A program made the position numbers and the translations under genes. From assembly GCA_947579605.1 (NCBI GenBank), contig OX388313.1:1612001-1676000 (forward strand): DNA of 64,000 nucleotides. Reading direction: 5' to 3'. This DNA comes from Athripsodes cinereus (Eukaryota; Arthropoda; Insecta; Trichoptera; Leptoceridae). This document shows, in pieces, positions 57,064 through 64,000 of the stretch. The notes under the pieces were generated by a model, which did not search any database, was not told the origin of the DNA, and saw only the letters and a program-made list of their open reading frames with translations. The first letter of the stretch is position 1; every line of letters starts with the position of its first letter.

Positions 57064-58288
57064 TTACTTGAAGGAGGTATCAAATGAACACATATTTCTA
57101 TACTTCTGTAATAATTGGCGTTTTAAGTGCAGCTGCTTTAGCAACACTTCAAACTGACGAAGTTGCTCAGGTTTGTTGTAGTCTATTCCGGGTAATCTTT
57201 TAATCTGAAATAAAATAAAAAAATGTTAGTTGGAAGACAATGTAGACATGAAACTATGTGGTTTGATCGCGTGGATAAAATTATAAAAGATGACCGTGTG
57301 TTGAGTAATAGAAATGAAGTGAATGTAAAGGAAGTGAAAGAAGTGTGTCAGAATAGATAAGTATGGCATCCCGTCTTCTCGACTTGAGATACGGCGTGAG
57401 GGTATAAAAGAATGTTAAATGCATAAGCTCCTTATCAAGATATGTGTACGGAATGTCTTATTGTACAGTTGTAAAGCATGGTATTAATCTGAAAGACTAA
57501 TAAAGGAATGGAGGCATTTGAGATGTGATCTTATAGAAGAATTTTGGGGACCGTATCTCAAATGACTGTGTTTCCGAGAGGAGCGTTGAGGGCGATGATG
57601 ATGATCTCAAATGACAAACTTTTCGGAACAATTGAAGGAGGAAAGCATTTGCTCAAGAACATCTCAGAAAGACACACTAGATGGATTGGGAAAATAATAT
57701 ATCTGCCCTGTGCTCCCTGGTGGACCATTGAAGGATGATCAGATTAGAATTTCATATGATCAGTTTTGCACATGCAAGGACGAAATATCTTTAGAGTTGT
57801 ATACTGAAGCATTTTTGCTTTTAGAAAACGAGAAAAATGTGATATTATGTTATATAACAAAAACATAACCTATAAATGTTTACAACAACATAATAGTTAT
57901 TTAATAACCGGGAAAAACATTTTTTACCTGTGCCCTCGCGGAGTCCAACTTTTTTTGTAATTCTAGAACTTTTAAACTGCAATCTTGTGATTCTCTGGCT
58001 TTAGCAGAGTTATCGTGTACGTCTCTTTCGACACTGCAATAAAGATTAGAAATAAATCAATTATATTTTTATCTATTGCGCGTTTTATAGAAGCAACAAT
58101 ACCTTTGTGACGTATTGAAGAGTCAAAAATATTAATTATATCAATAAATATGTCACATATTTTGCTTATCATACAACTTACCCTCTTATAATATCGTAAA
58201 CTATTGGCAAAATATCAACGTCAACGTCCTTTACTGTGAGAGGGGTAAAGTTGTTCTGTTCTCTAACATCGTTATTTACAACATCCAT
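57064..58288 (-). CDS. MED9: Mediator complex subunit 9
   Basis: Small coiled-coil subunit of the middle module of Mediator, acting in RNA polymerase II transcription. Exons, minus strand: 58182-58288, 57928-58033, 57064-57204; phases close to 117 residues. The N-terminal half has DVDILPIVYDIIRG, like the LPLVHNIIK of human MED9. The C-terminal half has KLDSARAQIKRLPGIDYNKP, then EQLRQFEVLLKQLHLKRQLL and QKYRNMC, the expected helix after MPGI. It is shorter than human MED9 because it lacks the proline-rich N-terminus. Head-to-head with MGRN1; its only downstream AATAAA (57050-57055) lies in the 29-nt spacer before NCBP2AS2. Confidence 0.93.
57235..57740 (+). mobile_element. Two LINE remnants in MED9 intron 2
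   Basis: 57235-57410 reads LWFDRVDKIIKDDRVL and ends 'gagatacggcgtgagggtat', the 3' end of the family at 53000. 57410-57740 contains VRNVLLYSCKAWY and ERHTRWIGKI with stops, matching the VWSVLLYG.EAW and ANWIGH regions of LINE polymerase proteins, related to 31760-32068. Both are antisense to MED9. Confidence 0.65.
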
Positions 58289-58829
58289 GACTGCTTAGAG
58301 CAATACATAACCATCAATGAATAAATGCCAAATATTGTTTTCAATACAATATTTCTGGAATGTAAGAAATGATAAAAATTTACTTTACTCGTGATTCAAC
58401 TTCCAGCAAACAAAAAATTTGTGAAAATCATAAGACTGAGTTTGGAAAAATGACATATGAACATCATAGACAAAACACAAAATTATATTTATGGGTACTG
58501 ATTTTCCTCCGAATATTCCAAATTCAGCCAGCAACTTTTTTGTAGAAATTCTAATTTAAATAAAATTCTAAAATCTGAAAATAATTATAAAACATCACGG
58601 AATTGATTTAGACTTTTTTGAAATTACAAAACTCCGATGTAAAAGTGATATTTTTTCCAAAAAATATTACATGACAGATTTAATCAGGAGAAAATAAATT
58701 ATCTATGACTTCTAAAGTCAAGTGACAGCTCGTGATTGGAAGAGATTTGTCAATAGGTCTCAATTTATTGTTTTAATTTTAGTTTATAATAAAAGAGTTT
58801 TTGTTTGTTAATTGAGTATAATTTACAAA
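58289..58829. promoter_or_regulatory. Divergent promoter region MED9 / MGRN1
   Basis: 541 bp between two outward-pointing start codons, AT-rich, with no repeat recognised. Both promoters must be here; no specific box could be assigned. Confidence 0.5.
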
Positions 58830-61800
58830 ATGGGTGCATTAACAAGTCGGCAAAATGCTGGAGTAGAGGAAGTGGATGTTGGATCTAATCACGCTTATAA
58901 ATATCCACCCAGATCAGGTAATAATATTATTAATGTCGTTTATCACAGATTGTTCTAACAATATGTGATTCTTCTATTTATTTCTTATTAATATCCACTT
59001 TTTTATTATCTTCAAAACCATAAATTATTTTTGATATTTTATATTACAATTATTATTATCAAAGTCTATAGAAACATATGCAATGTCAAAAAATACGATG
59101 ATAATTTTCCAGGTAACTATTTTGGCAGTCATTTTATCATGGGAGGTGAAAGATTTGATACACCACAACCTGAAGCATATTTGTTTGGAGAAAACACAGA
59201 TCTAAACTTTCTTGGGAGTCGGCCAACATCGGTAATAACACAATTTCGTTAATTCCAAACTTTCAATTTAGGGATGGTCTGTAGCATAATGATAAAGTCT
59301 TGGACTTTTAATCGAAAAGTCTCGGTTGGAATCCTAGTGCTGACCTGTTCCACCTTCATGAAACAAGCTATTGCTTAATGTGGGACTGTACCAAGGAGTT
59401 GAAAACCCAGATTCTCTTTTCAAGAGTTCTATCTATCTATATCATCACCCGCAAATAGAATTGCCATTAATCTAATGAACCTGCTGGTCATCCTTTCCAT
59501 GTCAATAAAAAATAAGACATTCAGTCGATTATTAGCATATATCGGGTTAGTTGGAAGAAATCGCGCCTCTACGATAAACTCGCCCTATGTATATTGATTG
59601 TATGAATGTATTTTATTTTAATGTATTTTTGTTTAAATTTGCTTTAAATCAATGTGCAGTAAAGAATAAATAAATTAATAAAAATATTATCGTTGAATTG
59701 AAAATTTGCATGTCTTAAAAGTTATATGAAGTTACACTGTATTATACAGTTATGATTTTGTATTTTACAATTATGTAATTTAATTTTTTCCTTCATTTCA
59801 GTTTCCTTATCCTCCACCGCAAGCTAATGAACCTACAAAAACTTTAAAAAGCATGGTAAACATCCGTAAGGAATCTCTTCGCTTTGTTCGCAATACAGAG
59901 TCAGGAAAGTTATCGGAACACGGTGACGGTGATAAGAATACACAGTTTAATATTGAGTTTACATTCGACTGTGACTCTCTGTGTTCTATAACTATATATT
60001 ACTTTTGTACAGAAGAATTGTCAGCAAATGGAGTAATGTTAGTATGCTTTTATTGTTTTGTTTGTTAATTATTTTTAGTATGGGATTAATCTTTTACATA
60101 TACATCATGAAGCACCAGGCATTTGTGTATAACACCGGGCAAAGAATAGATATCCTACTCTTTTCCATATTTTTTCGAATGTTCTGCAAAAAGCAGGTGT
60201 TTGAAAAATAAAGACATTTTACATTGTAAATTCAGCTGAGTTTGCCACCCATCCTGAATGTCTGAATTTTATAAAACTTTTGAAAGTAAAACTGTATTGT
60301 TTTTATCTATAAGGGGTTAACATGCAAGGGCATATTGATTCAAAAACATTGAATCTGAGAAAACGCCGTGTTTTTGATACTAAATCAGATTTCTAGAATT
60401 ATAGTTTCATTGTATTTATTTATTTATACATTCAACGGCATAAAAGCCTTTTATACAATGACTCATGTACAAGTAATACAAACAATTTCCTTACATAAAT
60501 ACAAAAACAACGAGAGTCAGCAAGAAAAAGAACATTATCAGAAAGTGAATAACATAACCGTATTGATTATACTATAGTGCAGCCAGCCAAAATATTAGTA
60601 AACATTCCTATATTCATAGCTTAATATTTGTGAAAAAATGGATCCATGTGCCTTTGTATATGAACCCCTCATATATATGGTATATAGAATATTATAATAT
60701 GTGGATGAAATGTGCTACAGAGTAAAAAATTCATTTAACAATGATTTAAATCAAGTTGAACAACAAGAATAATGAAATAGCAATTTGTTTGTTTTACAGA
60801 TATAATCCTAGAGATCCCTCAATGAACTCGCACACGTATAGATACAAACGAGGTGCCAATCAACAATTCTCTCAAGACAATCACGTGTTTGATCCGAGTA
60901 GATACTCTGAAGAAGATCTTCTTTTCAATCCAGATAAAGACATATTCCCCATTGCTATTCATTGTGTCGTTGAAGATGGCAGTGATGAGGTGAAGCAATC
61001 TCACACCACAATAGCCGTTGTTGAGAAACATTCAGATGGGACTTACGTATTAAAAGCACTTAAACAGAAATTATTTGTTGACGGCTTGTGCTATTTACTG
61101 CAAGAAATATATGGAATTGAAAATAAGAATGCTGAAAATATTAGGGTAATTAAACTTTTCTACTTTTCCTTCAATCTGTAAGATTTATTAAAGCATTATT
61201 CAGACTTATCACTTTGATGGCTCAAAGTGAAAAGTGTAAACAGACATTTCAACTTCAGTAAATAGTTGAAATGACAGATGGAATCGATAACCACCCTATA
61301 TATTTTTGATAAAAGCTCCTTTCAATAAAATGACCATAGACAAGTCTTTTCCTTTTATCTACTCCTATTTTCTATGAACTAGAATCAAATGTCTGAATCA
61401 TAAACAAAACCGATGCATTATTGTATGCTCATTACAATCTTATTAGTTAATTTTAGGAGTGGTTGAATAAAGAGTTAAATTGATGTACAATGCATTATAA
61501 ATAAAAAAATCGTAGACAATAGTAATTCAGGGTTTTAATGTAGCTTTGTTTATTATAAGAATGGTGAATTTGGTTGAGAATGTCAATGTAGTATGTTGGG
61601 AGTATAGAATTTAACCATTAGCATCTTCCAGTCTTGACAAACGCTTGATTAGAGTCTTTCTTCTACTTTTTGTTTTCCAGAATAATGCAGATGAAGATGG
61701 AGAAGACAATGGAAGTGAATGTGTCATCTGCATGAGTGATGTAAGAGACACCCTTATCCTGCCGTGTAAACATCTCTGTCTGTGTAACTCCTGTGCCGAC

Positions 61801-64000
61801 TCTCTTAGATATCAGGCTAACAACTGTCCTATCTGCCGAGCTCCATTTAGGGCTCTTCTACAAATTAGAGCTCTCCAGAAACAGACTGGACAGCCACAAG
61901 CCCTGCCAGCCAGTCCACCGGATGTAAGTACTTATTAAATCTGTATAAAAATATCTGGAGATAACAACCAGCTCAAATAATTAAAGGCAACCTTAGTCAT
62001 AACGTGATGAATGAGAAAAAGTGATAACTTTTCTTTTAGGTCTCAAATTCCAGAATTTAAAAATTTCCCGTACACTCTAAATTTCTAACCATATTTTCGA
62101 AAAGTATGTCCAAAATTTGACATATTTAACGATCTTCTCGGTTTTGTTAAAGAATTTTTCATAAATTTGCTTTTCTTGGTTTGACTAGCGAAAAGGAGGA
62201 TACAACAAAAAAGGACTGACCTGCATGTTCCTTCCACGACCCGGTACCGCTTACTCCACGGCCTGATACCGGTCCGTAGACCAGAGGTTGGAAATCACTG
62301 CATTATATTATGAGTTTATTTTGTTGATTATTTTTTTCACATTGCAGGGTAGTTCTGAGAACATTCCTGCTGGTTATGAAGCTGTATCCCTCATAGAAGC
62401 CCTAAATGGTCCCTGCCCTGTGAGAGTGACCATGCCTCCCACTCCACAAACCAACCATCAACCTCTAAATACTACACCTGCCGCTGCTGAAGGAGACACA
62501 ACAATACAGGTAACATCAACACAACACTTTCATTTTTGTTTTGTTTTGTTGTTACACTTATGTAGCGATCAAAAATATGACTGGTGGTCGGTAGCTTGGT
62601 GCCAGTGTCTCAGACTTCAAATTCAAAGGGTTCCAATCTACCATTGATTTTCATATCATATTATTTCATTAGTTCACTTGTTAATATCAAGCAAATTTTT
62701 TATTGGTATAATTGACAATTAATTAGGGTTATTGTTCACATATATTCTTAATTTTCATATGTAATACAAAAATCTATTGACAGTAAGTATTTTTTTTTAT
62801 TTATAATATACCTCTTAAAAATATTTATCTTCTGAGTATTGAATTATTTGTCATTTTAGGCAGCTGAGGCCCTGAACAGATGTAACATGGAAAGGCATTC
62901 TTCAAGCAGTATAGTGGGTAATACCAAACTCAAAAACATGCAAGGGGGGTCTTATAAAAGTCCTAAAGATTTAGAGGGGAAGAGTCTACGTGATAGATCT
63001 ATTGGGCAGGGGAATACACCAGAGGTATGTGCATTCAGTAGTGTCTCTAATTTTTTATTTTATTTTACAAATAACTTATTTATAGACAATTCACACAGGT
63101 CAAGTTAATTCCAAACTAAGATATAAATCTTGTATTGTTTATTTATTTATTCTGGTTGCACATCATTAGTATATAACAGAAGTTACAAACATACACACTG
63201 CTTATAATTTTTAAGTAAATTATTTTTTTATAACTGAACTAATCTATTTGTATATTTTTTGTTCGATTAGTTTCGAATGTCTGTGTTGCTGGCTAGAGAT
63301 GAAGAAAACAGCAAATTAATAAATGGAAAAAATACAGCAACTAGTCCATTGCTAGTCAAGCAAAAGGTAATGCACACAGCCATTAATATATTTTCAATTA
63401 TAAAATTAACATTTTTTTTGTTTCATAAATATTTATACAACACATGCCACAAATTCACTATGTCAGTGTTTAGGTAGTAGAATTCCATAGCGAAATAAGT
63501 AAAACAAATGTTTTATTCTACTATTTGTTTATTGGACGAGAGAGACGTCTTTCATCTGGTTAGGAAATTGTCAATAGATTGATCTCGTCCAATAAACAAA
63601 TAGTAGAATAAAACATTTGTTTTACTTATTTCACATACCACAAAGATGCCTAGCACTTTCACCAGCAAATTGGTATCGTTGGGCTGAGTAAAACTCTTTT
63701 GTTTTATACTCAAAGTCAACTATGTAAGATACTTGAAAACCTACAAAACAAAGGGATACACCTATTCTATTTTGAAGGCTCCATAGTCATTAGTCGCCTT
63801 TCATTTTGTACCCTTGTTCTTCAATACCGTTCCATACTTTTTCAAATTTTATTTTTAATACATGATGCATTTCAGTCTGATGAGTCTAATGGAGAAGATA
63901 TGGATGGAGAAGGGGACAGCCAGGAGGGGGAAGTGGAGTGCGAGGGAGACAGTGATGCAGAGAAACTATCTCCCTTACTCACAGATATAGGAAGCAGCTG
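58830..64000 (+). CDS. MGRN1: E3 ubiquitin ligase MGRN1 (mahogunin), 3' end cut by the window
   Basis: RING-type E3 ligase; mammalian MGRN1 acts in endosomal trafficking and melanocortin receptor signalling. Exons: 58830-58917, 59113-59231, 59802-60037, 60800-61145, 61681-61923, 62348-62509, 62860-63024, 63271-63366, 63876-64000 (partial); about 526 residues visible. MGALTSRQ fits N-myristoylation at G2. The conserved N-terminal domain is intact: HFIMGGERFDTPQPEAYLFG, NFLGSRP, KTLKSMVNIRKESLRFVR, then KRGANQQFSQDNHVFDPSRY and YLLQEIYGIENKNAENIR. The RING is C277, C280, C292, H294, C298, C301, C312, C315, in ECVICMSD to NNCPICRAPFRALLQIRA. A GYEAVSLIEALNG motif follows. The last exon is very acidic. 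MGRN1 and RNF157 are paralogues in vertebrates; insects usually have one. No P(S/T)AP motif in the visible part. Confidence 0.96.
59270..59440 (+). mobile_element. tRNA-derived SINE, diverged (family 1 type)
   Basis: In MGRN1 intron 2. 'ggtctgtagcataatgataa', 'gtcttggacttttaatcgaa', B-box-like 'ggttggaatccta' and the end 'aaacccagattctcttttc'. Followed by an R1 fragment in reverse (59445-59525) and a plus-oriented LINE tail (59530-59672, 'cgataaactcgccctatgta'). Confidence 0.6.
60143..60265 (+). repeat. R1 dispersed repeat, 3'-truncated
   Basis: In MGRN1 intron 3. 'gggcaaagaatagatatcct', 'tcgaatgttctgcaaaaagc' and 'ttgccacccatcctgaatgt'. Confidence 0.6.
62055..62300. mobile_element. Decayed hAT-like element, right end
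   Basis: In MGRN1 intron 5. Ends 'cggtccgtagaccagaggtt' then 'ggaaatcactg', which in reverse reads CAGTGATTTCCAACCTCT, a hAT-type terminus. Upstream 'tctcggttttgttaaagaat' resembles part of the shared module (compare 27850-27875 in reverse). The left end is not recognisable. Confidence 0.55.
63456..63640. mobile_element. Foldback family 'AGACGTCT', copy 5, perfect 50-bp arms
   Basis: In MGRN1 intron 8. Arms 63492-63541 and 63583-63632 are exact reverse complements; the loop carries 'gagacgtctttcatctggtt'. Left flank 'gtgtttaggtagtagaattc' as in copies 1-3. Confidence 0.85.

Overview
The window is nuclear DNA from an insect. It is AT-rich, its genes are split by GT-AG introns, and dispersed repeats are dense. 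A moth or butterfly (Lepidoptera) is the best guess, from the style of the tRNA-derived SINEs (tails with 'TTAGTTTGGGAC') and of the LINE tails ending in (AAAT)n after 'TCTTCCAACTAACCC'. The proteins alone only say 'insect'.

Seven protein-coding genes can be reconstructed exon by exon, with splice phases that close in every case. From left to right: GIT, an ArfGAP/ankyrin scaffold (minus, 1-4369, cut by the window start); CIAO3/NARFL, a cytosolic Fe-S assembly factor (plus, 5010-8790); a secreted apolipoprotein-D/Lazarillo-type lipocalin (plus, 11757-18125); a Josephin-family deubiquitinase (minus, 23220-26251); GTPBP1, an elongation-factor-like GTPase (plus, 28874-48278, 13 exons); the tiny NCBP2AS2 homologue (minus, 56762-57034) directly behind Mediator subunit MED9 (minus, 57064-58288); and the E3 ligase MGRN1/mahogunin (plus, 58830 to the window end, cut). 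GIT/CIAO3, JOSD/GTPBP1 and MED9/MGRN1 are head-to-head pairs. The genes are unrelated housekeeping or signalling genes, not a pathway cluster. No tRNA, rRNA, CRISPR or prokaryotic-type system was seen.

The rest (most of 8.8-11.7, 13-18, 18-23, 26-41 and 48-56.7 kb) is repeat-rich. It holds at least three tRNA-derived SINE families, LINE 3' ends and reverse-transcriptase remnants, two hAT MITEs with intact 8-bp target duplications, a pogo/Tigger-like MITE with TA duplication, an unclassified 265-bp TIR element, several foldback (hairpin) families, a perfect 221-bp palindrome, and a ~235-bp unclassified repeat present at least 15 times.

The observations most worth following are: (1) MED9 and NCBP2AS2 lie 29 nt apart on one strand, with the only obvious poly(A) signal between them; (2) the 3' splice site of the GTPBP1 P-loop exon appears to be supplied by an antisense LINE fragment; (3) three hAT-like elements with different termini share one internal module; (4) there is a perfect 221-bp inverted repeat; and (5) GTPBP1 has a 315-nt stop-free, frame-preserving intron. 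All coordinates and matches were read by eye; no alignment or database search was run.
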